Below, piece by piece: positions 20,656 to 32,608 of a stretch of DNA of 35,935 bases (its first letter is position 1; the number at the start of each line of letters is the position of its first letter). Position numbers and translations under genes: made by a program. Source of the DNA: Candidatus Altimarinota bacterium. GTDB taxonomy: Bacteria; Patescibacteriota; Gracilibacteria; Absconditabacterales; Absconditicoccaceae. Location of the stretch: NCBI GenBank assembly GCA_027046965.1, contig JALTWR010000026.1, positions 1-35,935 on the forward strand. Direction: 5' to 3'. The notes beneath the pieces were generated by a model. It searched no databases, had not been told where the DNA came from, and worked only from the letters and a program-made list of their open reading frames with translations.

Positions 20656-22638
20656 ATGAGTAACAAATATTTTGATTTGATCTATGGGTATCTTTGAAGA
20701 GATGACTATTCTAGAAACAATGCAAACTTAGTTTATTCTTTACCAACTTTAAATTCATTACTGGCCTGAGCCATAGCAAAGGATTTTTGGTTTGATGAAG
20801 TTTACAAAGACTTTAAAGGTAAAAAAGCTAGGGATTTGTATGAGGAATGATGGATATATTTTCACAATATGTCTATCCTAGGACCATATTGTGCTGGATT
20901 CAGTGCCAAAGATATTGCAACTAATTGATTAAATTCCATTGCCTCAAATAATATCTCAACCAGGCCTCCTAAATACTATAGGTCACTTTTGGATTTATCC
21001 GCAAATTTTATAAGCGTAATCTCTCAAGAAATCCATTGAGCTGTAGCCTTAAATGATTTAACTGCCATAGTGGCAAGTTACCTACGGCATCAAGAAGAAA
21101 TCAAAAATAAACCCATTGATTACAAAGACCTTCAAAATGCTTATGAAAGCTTTATATATGCTGTTAATACACCGTTTAGGGCTTGAAATTCTCCATTTAC
21201 CAATATTACTATGAACTTTGAACGAGATCCACATTTGGTGGATGAACGAGTAGTAATTTGAGGAGAAACGATAAACAAAAAATATGGACAAATCCCCAAA
21301 AAATACTTAGACATATCCAATAGAGCTTTTATAGACGCTATGAAACTGTGAGATGCCAAAGGCAAACCCTTCACTTTCCCTCTCATTACTGTCAATATAT
21401 ATGACGATTTTGATTGGGAAAATGAAACATTCAATTACTTGCTACAAAATATGGATAAATGGTGATGAGCCTATTTTGAAAACTATCAAACAAAACCGTT
21501 TGAAGATCCAAATTGGAAAAAAATTAACAAATATATTGAACCTAGGGATGCTGCTTCCCAAAGGAGCTTTTGCTGTAGATTTAGAGTAGATTTTGATGAT
21601 ATCTTAAAAGCTGCCGGAGGAAGTAGTTTTAGATCAAATGCCTGAGTTGGTGGAGTAGGAGTATTCAATATTAATTTAAATAGATTAGCATATGTTAGCC
21701 AAAATGAGGATTGAAGCTGGGATGAAAAAAGATTTTTTGAATTATTGGATTTTTTGCTTGAGGCGGCTCAATATTTTGCTCAAAAAAGAAGGCAGTTTAT
21801 CTTAAATCACAAAGAGCTTTACCCATACTTTTTCTTTTACAACAAAAGTTTAGATACTTATTTCAATGTTATTTCGGTAGTAGGAGGCGAAGAAGCAATC
21901 GTAAATTTATGATATGAAAACTGACTAAAGGATCCCAAAGGCAGACAGATAGCTCATAAAATAGCTGATTTTATAGTTCAAAAAATAAATCATTTTATGG
22001 AAAGAGACAAAGTACCTGTTTCATTAGAATATGCACCTTCTGAAAACTGATGACCTACACTTGCCAAAAAAGATCTCCAATTTGTAGCAAAGCTAGCTCA
22101 AGGAGAGCAATCCAAAGTTTTCCAAGAATACGAGTTCAAATACCATGGCCCTATATTTGTTCAAGGTAATGAAAATGATGTATTCCTAACTTCCTGATTT
22201 CAACCTCCTTATCAAGAAAAAAACATAGGAGCTCAAATTCAAATCTCTGGAGAATTCCAATCATACGCCACTTGAGGAAGTGTTCAACATTTCTTTTTGG
22301 GAGAGCCTATCCCATTGGAAGGAAAGAAAAAACTGATACAAGCAACATTTTCAAAACCTGTCTCCTATATGACATTGACTCCAACTATTACCATATGTCA
22401 ATCTTGTAACCATCAAATGGTATGAGAACATCTTAAATGCCCTAAATGTGGTAGTGAAAAAGTAATGGTAGCATCTAGGATAATCTGATATCTACGTCCT
22501 ATAGCTTCTGGTAAAATTTCTAAAGAAAATTGAAAGTTTAATTGAGAAGAAAATTATTGGCAGGATTCAAGACGCGTTGATCGAGCAACCAGAAAACAAA
22601 CAGTAGAGGAAGATATAGAATTACTATTACAAGATTAA
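20656..22638 (+). CDS. nrdD: Anaerobic (class III) ribonucleoside-triphosphate reductase
   Basis: 660 residues. Reduces ribonucleotides to deoxyribonucleotides without oxygen. No N-terminal ATP-cone is present; the protein begins at the barrel (NLVYSLPTLNSLLAG). YFHNMSILGPYCAGFS and QRSFCCRF carry the active-site Cys residues. GTPF-equivalent NTPFRAGNSPFTN and SVVGGEEA are also seen. The C-terminal zinc site has Cys581, Cys584, Cys595 and Cys598. The glycyl-radical loop is RIIGYLRP, with Gly611 encoded by TGA. A terminator follows at 22657. Confidence 0.95.
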
Positions 22639-22655
22639 CGAGTTTAAATCACACC

Positions 22656-22696
22656 TAAAATCCCTTCCATCTCTTGTTTTGGGAGGGATTTTTTAT
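22656..22696 (+). terminator. Rho-independent terminator after nrdD
   Basis: A 12-bp imperfect stem (AAAATCCCTTCC, 22657-22668, against GGGAGGGATTTT, 22681-22692, one G-T pair) with a 12-nt loop, followed by T residues. It separates nrdGD from lysS. Confidence 0.75.
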
Positions 22697-22733
22697 ATAC
22701 TCAAGATGTTTTTATCAATATATCAATCTGAGA

Positions 22734-24651
<1,918 letters not shown>

Positions 24652-24674
<23 letters not shown>

Positions 24675-25653
24675 AAGACAAATACGGTTTAGTGTAGCTA
24701 CTAACCTAACTCCATCTCAACGGCAACTCCAAAAAGCTGTCCCAGATTTTGAGATTCCCATCGAAATTAAACATCTTTTGGAAAAATATCCAATTAAAGC
24801 ATTAGAAACTCCCTTACCAACACGTTTTATAAATATCAGACCTGCTCCTAAATTACTATACTTTGTAGGAAATTTGGAAATTTTACACTCAAAAATAATA
24901 TGAATTGTTGGTCCAAGAAAACCTTCCTCAGAATGAAAACAGATAATTCAAAAAATATTTGAGATTTTGAAAGATTATAAGATTACTACTATATCAGGAT
25001 TGGCACCAGGTATAGATAATTTAACCCATACTTTCTCTATCAAATACCAAATTCCTACCATCGCCGTCTTAGGATGAGGAATATGATTTTTTTTGAAAAG
25101 TAAAAACCGTGAACTAATAAATCAAATATTACAAAACAATTGATTGATAATTTCTGAATTTAAATTATTTGCTCAGCCTGCTAAATACACATTTCCACAA
25201 AGAAATAGGATAATAGCAGGGTTAAGCGATATATTGTTTTTACCTCAAGCTAGTCTTAAAAGTGGATCTTTGATAACTGCCGAATTCGCTCACAAATTTA
25301 AAAAAGATATATACTGTACTCCCGGAAGTATTTTTGATAAAAATTTTGAAGGTACTAATGAACTAATTAAAAATAATAAGGCTACTATACTTACCAAATT
25401 TGAAGAAATACCTAACCTTTGGGAATTAAAACCCATACCAAATCATTTGACTCTACAAAATCATACCACAAGCAAACTTTCTGAGATCCAAACAAAAATA
25501 TTAGACACTCTTAAAACCCTGGGGCCGCTCTCTACAAACCAACTAGCAACTAAATTAAACCTCCCTGTCTTTAAAATCTTACCAGAAATTACCCATCTGG
25601 AAATGAATAACCAAGTATACACCCAATCTGGTCAACGGAAAATTAAACTTTAA
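24652..25653 (+). CDS. dprA: DNA-processing protein DprA/Smf
   Basis: 333 residues. Loads RecA on incoming single-stranded DNA in natural transformation. The Rossmann domain shows [22 protein letters not shown] (115-122), AVLGGGI, and then [33 protein letters not shown] and CTPGSIFD. A winged-helix (DprA_WH) domain forms the C terminus ([29 protein letters not shown]). The N-terminal 80 residues replace the usual SAM-like domain and are divergent. The start overlaps lysS by 23 nt; the end overlaps the convergent PrsW-like gene by 4 nt. Confidence 0.92.
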
Positions 25654-26477
25654 AATATCTTACACGTTCCTTTAGAAAGACTAGTCCATACTACATAAGC
25701 CACAAAAACAAAAAAACTTACTATAATAAAAAACAAACCTATTTGCCCAATAGCATGATAATATCACATTATACCAACCAATACAATTAAGGTCCCCCAT
25801 AAAAACAAATTCAATGATGAGATCCTAATAATTCAAGGCAAAAAAGTAAGAATAAAGAGCCAAAGCCCCCCAAGAAGCCCTAGTATGTAAATATTAGACT
25901 CATACAAAAATGTTAAACTCAAGTTGTAAAATAAATGTAAGATCACTGGCATTATCAGCAAAAACAGATATTTTTTATCATAACTTCAATAAAATTTACC
26001 AAAAATTAATCCCATCAAAGCTCAATTGAGTCAATGGACCACAAAGCCATTTACTAAAAGCTGCCTATACAGATTGACTAACACATCTTTATTAGTAGAT
26101 ACCATATACCATAAATTTTCATAAAATCAAAAGCCCAATCATACAAAAATACCTAGCAAAATTATTTCTTCAAGATTTTTAATTTTTTTCCTCAATGATC
26201 AAAAAATTGTTAAAAACATCAAAAACTTTAACCCTTCTTCAAAAAAAACTGATAAAACCTTGGACTCAAAAGAGGAGTGTACGTGCCAGCCAAAAAGCTC
26301 GTAAAAGTAAATAATCAAACTCCCAGCTGCTATTCATCCCAAAAATGACACAAAAGAAAAAATAAAAATTTTTCTTAACTTATGACAATGTTTAAAATAA
26401 GGCAAAAGCCATATAGCATATACTAATATTAGAGCTAAAAACCAAAGTTTAACACTCATAATCAATTTCTCAATCAT
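25650..26477 (-). CDS. PrsW-family intramembrane metalloprotease
   Basis: 275 residues with about eight hydrophobic segments. The three PrsW motifs are present: EEGLKF (Glu80, Glu81, Lys84), GFGFYEN (Glu120) and VVHGLNGALMG (His148). In the family these residues bind zinc and catalysis occurs in the membrane; PrsW of Bacillus cleaves an anti-sigma factor. The substrate here is unknown. A second in-frame Met at residue 7 is an alternative start. It has its own strong promoter 13 nt upstream of the start, which implies a very short leader. Confidence 0.82.
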
Positions 26478-26489
26478 AAAGATACTTAT

Positions 26490-26518
26490 ATTATAATTAC
26501 TTTGCAGCTAATTGACAA
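26490..26518 (-). promoter_or_regulatory. Promoter for the PrsW-like gene
   Basis: Minus strand TTGTCA (26513-26518), 17-nt spacer, TATAAT (26490-26495). The -10 box is 12 nt before the start codon, so the transcript may be nearly leaderless. Confidence 0.6.
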
Positions 26519-26607
26519 GATTTAAAAGTTTTTATTAAATACTCAAAAAAAACAAACCATCGAAATTAACAACTAATAATTTTAAGCCTTTATAAGCAAA
26601 CAACCAC

Positions 26608-26639
26608 TTACTTTGCACAAGATGCCTTGTGCAAAGTAA
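26608..26639. repeat. Perfect 14-bp inverted repeat
   Basis: TTACTTTGCACAAG and its exact reverse complement, separated by ATGC. No T-tract follows on either strand, so it is not a typical terminator. One arm (TACTTTGCACAA) recurs at 26812-26823, and shorter forms appear at 6539-6548 and 26498-26506. Confidence 0.8.
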
Positions 26640-26864
26640 ACAATATATAATAATCGAGTTTTTAACTTACTAACAAAAATCCTCATGTTTTAAAATCTGT
26701 CAATTAATTTTAAGATCATATTTTATTATCATTTTTTATCTTTTATTTTTAGCTAGAACCTCAATAGAAAATACATTTCAAGCTCAAGATCCCACAAATC
26801 TATCTACACCCTACTTTGCACAATATAGAACTCAAAAAAACAACATTTTAAAACCATTCAAGCT

Positions 26865-27740
26865 TTACCCCTTTCTTTTTCCCATAAACTCAATTAACCA
26901 CACCAGTTTATCTTCTCCGATTTGATTCGCTATATCAGTTCATTCTTTAACTATTTGTTTTAACAGCTCTTGGGTCTTTTCTAGTCCCAAGAAATATACA
27001 TATCATTTTTGTTCTCATCACACACTTTTACCAGTTTCTTCAACTGTTCAAGTCACATCTAGTATATCATCAGAGATTTGAAAAGCCATACCCAACAATT
27101 CTCAATATTTTTCTAGTTTGCACAATATTTCCTCCTCTCAGGCTATTATAGCTCATCAAACCAATGCTAATTTTATAAGCGCTCATGTCTTCTGAGCGTG
27201 AATTTGTTTCAAGATTTCGTAAGTGATATCTTGGGGATGTAATTCATACCACACATCCATATATTGTCCCCCATTCATTCCTTTAACCCCGATAGCCTCA
27301 CTTAATAGTTTTAATAATTTTTTGATTTTTTTAGGATCTTGTAAATCTGAAAGCATTTCAAAACCCAACATCATTAAATTATCCCCTACTAATAAAGCTT
27401 CCCAATCACTATAAGCCGCCCAAACAGTTGGTTTTCACCTTCTTAAAGTATCATTATCCAATTCCGGCATATCGTCATGAACCAAAGAAAAAGCATGAAT
27501 CAACTCTAAAGCCCCCGCCCACGGCATTACTTCCTCAAAATTAGACTTTCATATTCAATACCCAACCATTGCAAGCACTCCTCTAAACCTTTTACCACCA
27601 TCAAATCCATATTCAGTAGCCTCCAAAAATCTTTTCAAGATCCCCGAAGAAATCTTGTCTTTAAAGTAAGTATTTGCAAACCATTCCTTCAAAAATAGTC
27701 CTACTTTGTTTTTGTAGTTTATATACCATTGTGGTAGCAT
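26865..27740 (-). CDS. ispA: Polyprenyl (farnesyl/geranylgeranyl-type) diphosphate synthase
   Basis: 291 residues. Condenses IPP with allylic diphosphates to make C15-C20 or longer prenyl diphosphates. GGKRFRG (48-54), the first Asp-rich motif [10 protein letters not shown] (Asp89, Asp90) and the second [11 protein letters not shown] (Asp224, Asp225, Asp228) are all intact. The insert DDMPELD (two residues between Asp pairs and the last Asp) is of the bacterial FPP synthase type; the product length is uncertain. Third gene of the dtd-prmC-ispA operon, starting 9 nt after the prmC stop. Confidence 0.9.
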
Positions 27741-27749
27741 AATATTGTA

Positions 27750-28613
27750 TTAACTTTTTAAAACCTTTAGTATAGATATATTAAAGTGAAAAGTCGAAGC
27801 TGTTTCGAGTTTAAAACTCTCAAACTCCTTCTTTAAAATATTGCTTTGCCAACTCATCATCTCAAAAAATCAAACAATCTTAAAAGGCAAAATTTCTAAT
27901 TGTTTTAATAACTGCCTATAAAGAGTTAATCCGTCTTCTCCTCCTAAGAAAGCAATATGAGGCTCCCACTTTTTAACATTCTCTTCAGCATTTTCAAAGA
28001 ATGTACGATCAGGTATATAAGGCAAATTTGCCAATACCCAAAGTTCATCTATATCAGATTTCCATTTGATTCTTTCCAACAAAGAAGTTTTGACAAACTC
28101 TATATAAGGCTTGGTCTCTCCTAAAAGATTATTAACATTTTCCTCAGCAACCCTAAGAGCTGGAGCTGAAATATCAGTAAAAACTATTTGTTCAAAACAT
28201 TTTTGCTTACAAAAATCAAACTCTAATACTTTTTTCAAAAAAACTCCTCAAAGCACTCCACATCCTGTTCCTACATCAACTAAAGCTTTTTTAGAACTAT
28301 ATTTATCTACTCTCTGCTGCTTAAAATAGTTTATAGCATCATTTAAAAGATACTCTGTTTCTGGACGAGGAATTAATACATCTGGTGTTACCTTTATCTT
28401 CTCTCCAAGTACATCCACATACCCCAAAATATATTCAAGCGGTTTCTTTTTTGTTACATACTCATCATACAATTTTTTTATCAATGAAAAATTAGTTAAT
28501 GAGTAATCCAAATAAGTCTGATTTAAATCAATTCCCTCCACATGAGCTATTATTTTTCTTAGCACCTTTTTGTACTTGAAATACGGATCCTGTAGGAGCT
28601 GCTCTACTTTCAT
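27750..28613 (-). CDS. prmC: Peptide-chain release factor N5-glutamine methyltransferase
   Basis: 287 residues. Methylates the Gln of the GGQ motif of release factors. The N-terminal helical domain precedes PLEYILGYVDVLG and PRPETEYLL (83-90). The SAM site is VDVGTGCGVLGG (112-123), and the catalytic NPPY motif appears as NLPY (196-199), a one-residue variant. In a UGA=Gly organism only RF1 (UAA/UAG) would be expected as substrate; this is inference. It starts 3 nt after the dtd stop. Confidence 0.87.
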
Positions 28614-28616
28614 ATT

Positions 28617-29063
28617 TTAAAGGTCCAATATTAAATTTACCGGTCAGGCAACCACAGATTCTATTTCCATATATGATCAAAATTCCCCAAAATGAACAGG
28701 CTTGTCTTTGAGAAGAGTCTTTAAATAATCATATAGCTGTTGTCCTCTTTTAAATGATAATGCCTTAGAATAATCCAAAGAAGTTCATTTTTTGTTCCTA
28801 CCACATAAAGTGAAATTAGGAACAACTATCAATTCACCTTTTATATTTTCCAATGATAAAGAAATTTTTCAACTTTGATCATCAAAAATAGGTAAGTTAA
28901 ATATTTTACCAACAAATTTTTCTATTTTAACCTCATCATCTCATTCGCAAAATCAAACATATACAACTGCTCATTTTTTTATTGCTCCAACACCCAAGAG
29001 CTTTCATTGGTGATCTCGGGATTTTATCCAACCTCTTTTTACAGACTGAATTACTATCTTCAT
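28617..29063 (-). CDS. dtd: D-aminoacyl-tRNA deacylase
   Basis: 148 residues, normal for DTD. Removes D-amino acids (and mischarged glycine) from tRNA. IQSVKRGWI opens the protein, PNFTLCGRNKKG contains the conserved Thr of the SQFTL motif, and the C terminus AGPVNLIL holds the Gly-cisPro motif. That Gly is encoded by TGA. The QFT-type Gln is replaced by Asn here, a mild departure. First gene of the dtd-prmC-ispA operon, with a promoter at 29096-29123. Confidence 0.85.
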
Positions 29064-29095
29064 TTCAAATAAATATTAAGTTTTAATTATTTCAT

Positions 29096-29123
29096 CTTAT
29101 ATATATTTCAAGCTTCTCTTCAA
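29096..29123 (-). promoter_or_regulatory. Promoter for dtd-prmC-ispA
   Basis: Minus strand TTGAAG (29118-29123), 16-nt spacer, TATAAG (29096-29101), 32 nt before the dtd start codon and just after the terminator of the upstream unit. Confidence 0.5.
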
Positions 29124-29127
29124 TAAC

Positions 29128-29157
29128 AAAAAAGGAGCCTCTACCGGCTCCCCTTTG
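29128..29157 (-). terminator. Rho-independent terminator after the 29178-29816 gene
   Basis: On the minus strand GGAGCC, a 6-nt loop and GGCTCC form the core stem, extended by A-T pairs with one bulge, and are followed by TTTTTT. Confidence 0.8.
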
Positions 29158-29177
29158 ATTAAAACAACTATTAAACA

Positions 29178-29816
29178 TTAGTTATTTTCAGCCTCACTCT
29201 CATTAGAAGTTTTCTCTTTTTGCTCTTCTCCACTCTCAAAATCAGATAATTGTAAATTTTTAGTTAGTTCTTCAAATTCTTCAATTTCTTTGGCAAAAAC
29301 TTTAACAAACCTAGTATTTAAATATATATTCATAAACAACCCTATAAGCATCAAAGACAATACTGCTATTGCTGCCCCCACAGAAACTGCCGCAGCGGTT
29401 GGCAAGGGAACACCAATATAAACCAACACTAGTCATACAACAAATACTAACGAAATATCATAATAAATACTAAAAACCTTATTAACTTCGGCAACCAACC
29501 CTTCAACAAAAAACAATAAGTTTGCTTCTTCCAAAAATTTTATCAAATCATTTTTTGTTACTTCTCTTTTAACTTTTCCTACAATATCCTCTCCTCTCTC
29601 AACCATACTCAAAACATTCAATGCAAAAAAAGTACCTCCAAATACCCTCGAATAAACTATCAAAAAAGCCAAAAAACTAATCACAAAAGCCTTTTCTGGT
29701 AAACTAAGAGATGCTATCATCTGAGGCAATAAAAAGAGCAATGCCACAAACAAAATAAGCAATATCCAACTAACTGCTCTTGTCCAAAAGCCATTGGATG
29801 TAGAGTAATTCATCAT
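29178..29816 (-). CDS. Membrane protein of unknown function (four helices)
   Basis: 212 residues. Four hydrophobic segments are seen: about 12-35, 40-62, 113-138 and 140-162. A cytoplasmic-looking loop (MVERGEDIVGKVKREVTKNDLIKFLEEANL) lies between the second and third. The C terminus is acidic and low-complexity (EIEEFEELTKNL, ESGEEQKEK, SEAENN). No family is recognised. One TGA occurs inside the third helix. It is 24 nt downstream of the Ig-like anchored protein gene and shares its transcript, ending at the terminator at 29128-29157. Confidence 0.75.
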
Positions 29817-29840
29817 TATAGTTTTTAAAATCTAAAAAAA

Positions 29841-30401
29841 TTATTTTGTGTTCTTTACTTTCTCCTCATAAGCTTGTTTAATAGTCTCATTAGACTGATT
29901 TTGTGATTTTACCATTCCAGACTCATTTGTATCGGTACTCTTAGTAAACATATGAACAACACTATAAAGGTCTCTTGATACAGGCAATCTATAAGTTATA
30001 GTACTCAACAAAACATCACCAACCTTAAATTTTCCCTTAGCTTCTGCACTAATCTGCATATTTATAACTACTTCATCTCATCCATTCAGAACTATACCTA
30101 GTGGTATTTCCACCATAGCTATTTCAGGAATATTAGATTGAGCTGGCTTTAACATCACAGATTTACTGACTAACTCTACAGGCATACTACCTGGATTTAC
30201 TACTTTTAATGTTAATACTCATTTTTCCTCATCATAATAAGAATCCATCACCATAGGTGAAACAGGTATGAGTTGCTTTTGAACTTCACAACTTACAACA
30301 GCCTGCCCCGCTCTAAAAAGGCCAAAATACTCTCCTCATATAATTCCCAATCCCAAGGTTAAAAAAGGCAAAAGTATTAACCACAACGTTTCTTTTTTCA
30401 T
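29841..30401 (-). CDS. Membrane-anchored Ig-like/beta-sandwich envelope protein
   Basis: 186 residues. A signal-anchor helix at about 5-22 (LWLILLPFLTLGLGIIGG). The exported part reads as beta strands of an Ig-like or CARDB-type fold (VLTLKVVNPGSMPVELVSKSVML, VINMQISAEAKGKFKVGDVLLSTITY). The C-terminal 40 residues are hydrophilic and probably disordered. No enzyme motif is seen. A role in envelope structure is only a guess. It is transcribed with the 29178-29816 membrane protein from the promoter at 30451-30478. Confidence 0.65.
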
Positions 30402-30450
30402 CGTTTTAAATTAACGATATAAAATATATCACCTTTTCGCTGCTGGTGCT

Positions 30451-30478
30451 ATTATACTCCATAAGATAAATTTTTCAA
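30451..30478 (-). promoter_or_regulatory. Strong promoter for the 30401 gene
   Basis: Minus strand TTGAAA (30473-30478), 16-nt spacer, TATAAT (30451-30456), 50 nt upstream of the start codon. It shares the flanks CTCTTGAAAAATTT and TATAATAGCA with the promoter at 33856-33883. Confidence 0.75.
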
Positions 30479-30490
30479 GAGAAAATATTT

Positions 30491-31141
30491 TTATTTTAAA
30501 TCTTTTAATAGCCCCAAAAATTCCTTATCTTCCACCTGGTTAAATTTAGCATAACCTTGCCCAACTGCCTGGAAGCTTTTAATTGGTGAAAGACAAATAA
30601 TTTCATCAATATTAGCTTTTAAAACATTAGGGGCTTCATATGGACAAATAGGAACGGCCAAAACAACCTTTTGGGCTCACAAATTTTTTAAAAACCTACC
30701 TGCTACAGCTGCAGTGTATCATCTAGCAATACCATCATCAACTATTATCACTAATTTTTCACTAACCTTTTCAAATTCTTTAGGACTAATTCAATATTTT
30801 TTTAACCTTTCTTCTATCTGCTTCCAAGCTTTATTTTTTAAAATCCTTAACATTTCATCACTTATGCTCAAGTAATTCACCAAATAATGATCTACCAGAT
30901 AAGATCCATCAGGAGCAATTGCTCCAATAGAAACTTCCTCACTATAAGGAGAAGGAATTTTTTTCACGGGCAATATCACAAAATCTATTCAGGTATCTTT
31001 TAAAAATCTATAGGCAACTGGCAATCATCCTCTAGGTAAGATAGCTACTACTACGTTATCTAAGCTAATATTCATTTGAGATAAATAGCCTTTTAAAACT
31101 TCAGACAAGATTTCTCAAGCATGATATCTATCTTCAAACAT
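30491..31141 (-). CDS. Phosphoribosyltransferase-domain protein
   Basis: 216 residues. The PRPP-binding loop is VIIVDDGIARGYTA (about 130-143, Gly by TGA), and VAILPRGGLPVAY marks the pyrophosphate loop of type I phosphoribosyltransferases. A segment IGAIAPDGSYLVD and a C-terminal VVLAVPICPYEA...DEIICL are as in the predicted PRTases of the COG1926 type. The base acceptor is not known. The start overlaps the AMMECR1 gene by 14 nt, which ties it to the AmmeMemoRadiSam operon. Confidence 0.85.
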
Positions 31142-31748
31142 TTTTTAAAAATTTATTGATATCTAAAATCTTATCCCAAGATTCTCCAAATTCCTCAGAA
31201 TCATAAAAATGTATATTTGCTATATCAAAATTTCTAACAAACTCCTGAGGATTTATACCAGCTTTTAAAAGCAAATGAATTAAAAATTGTTCTTCATCAG
31301 GTAATTCTTCCCATACACTTGGCAAAAAAGTGGCTTGTTTTCATCAAAGTTCAATTATAACACCCGGTTTTTGCTTCCTTAAGGAATCCAACAATTGATT
31401 TATATTTTCAAATTTAACCTCATAAGGACTTGACAAAACACTTATTTCTAAAAAATGAGGTTGGCTTAATTCAGATAAAGAAAGAGGAGAAAATCTTGGG
31501 TCTCTAAATGCAGCATTTTTGGCATTTTGAATAATATCTTGGCATAAAAACCTGGTAGGAATCAATGATCAAATACATCATCTTAGCTCTCCCCTTTTAT
31601 CAGATCATTTTTTTAGAGTTACAAAAGCTGCTCAAGGCATCTGAAGTTGTTTAGAAATAGGTTTATAATTACCAAGAGTAGATTGTCAGAGTCCCTCTAA
31701 AATAGCTGACTTAGCCAACGACAATCACTCTTGCTTCCATAATTCCAT
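31128..31748 (-). CDS. AMMECR1-domain protein (AmmeMemoRadiSam system protein A)
   Basis: 206 residues, ending at TAG. The signature LRGCIGSL (55-62) is intact, with both glycines encoded by TGA. FLCQDIIQNAKNAAFRDPRFSPLSLSEL, FLEISVLSSP and GVIIELGGKQATFLPSVWEELPDEEQFL are further family blocks. The biochemical function of AMMECR1 is not established. In many prokaryotes it occurs with MEMO1 and a radical SAM enzyme, as here. It starts 27 nt after the MEMO1 stop. Confidence 0.92.
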
Positions 31749-31775
31749 TTTAAAATACTAACATTATAAATAAGT

Positions 31776-32576
31776 TTATACATATATCACTGATGAATAT
31801 CCAACTACCCTACTTTTGTCTCCTGCTGTATCTCCAGAATTAAGATACTTTAATAGCATAGGTTTCCACTTTTTTAATAAGCTTATCACTGTTAAACTAA
31901 CCCAAGGCCACTTACCACAGGCATCAGCAACCTCTACTATTTTAGTAATATCTTGAGATAAAAAAGCTTCAAGAGTAAATTTATCTCTTTTAATTGCTTC
32001 ATCATAAGGCAAATAATGAGACAAATCTGAGCTGACTATAAAAAATACATCATCCAATTTTGACAAAATCTCACCTACCTTTACTACATCTACTTGGCCA
32101 AATACCAAAGGCAATATCTGCTTTTCAACTCCCCTTTTATCAAAAATATACTTTAAAAAAGGTAGCTGAGTTTCTACCGCATGTTCTGGAAGTTGAGGTT
32201 CTAAGTAAGAAGTAAATAATTCAGGATATTCTTTAACCAATCTCTCTCCTAATTCTACTGCTCCATAAAGCTTGCCAAAAGGTGTCTCTAAATAGTCAAA
32301 AATTCCCACACTTACTCCCTCAAAAATAGCATAATGAGATGGAGCCAAAATTATAATAGTAGAAGGCAAACTTTCCAAATACTGAAAAATAGCCTTATAA
32401 GTATAAGTAGCGACTATACCTGAATAGATGTATCCTGCATGTGGTGCAACTGCGGATTTGGGTCTAGATCCTATATCTAATTTTGCAATTGCAAAAAATT
32501 CCTCTAACATATTTTTTAACACAAGAGGATTTCATGAGTAAAAACTATCTGCTACTGTCATTGGGCGAATCTTCAT
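31776..32576 (-). CDS. MEMO1-family protein (AmmeMemoRadiSam system protein B)
   Basis: 266 residues. The N terminus RPMTVADSFYSGNP is the usual MEMO start and favours the ATG at 32576 over later ones. VAPHAGYIYSG (His46), LAPSHYAIFEG, PEHAVETQLPFL and VSSDLSHYLPY carry the His/Asp residues that form the metal site in MEMO1 and class III extradiol dioxygenases. No catalytic role is established for bacterial members. Its gene lies 32 nt after the radical SAM gene and before AMMECR1. Confidence 0.92.
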
Positions 32577-32608
32577 TCTTAATTTTTTATTAAAATAAAA
32601 TTGTAGAA

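Larger units (their letters stand above)
26478..26864. other. Intergenic region with strong dyad, no gene seen
   Basis: 387 bp between two minus-strand genes. No convincing frame was found with TGA as Gly (best about 20 codons) and no tRNA. It contains the prsW promoter, a perfect 14-bp inverted repeat at 26608-26639 and another copy of its arm sequence at 26812-26823. A small RNA or regulator target is possible but not demonstrated. Confidence 0.6.

Noticed and set aside
22674-22733. Upstream start giving LysRS 20 extra residues
   Set aside because: The extension is encoded by the nrdD terminator hairpin; the ATG at 22734 begins the usual LysRS N terminus.
26608-26639. Inverted repeat as a rho-independent terminator of the polyprenyl synthase operon
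   Set aside because: It is 226 nt beyond the stop and has no T-tract on either strand.
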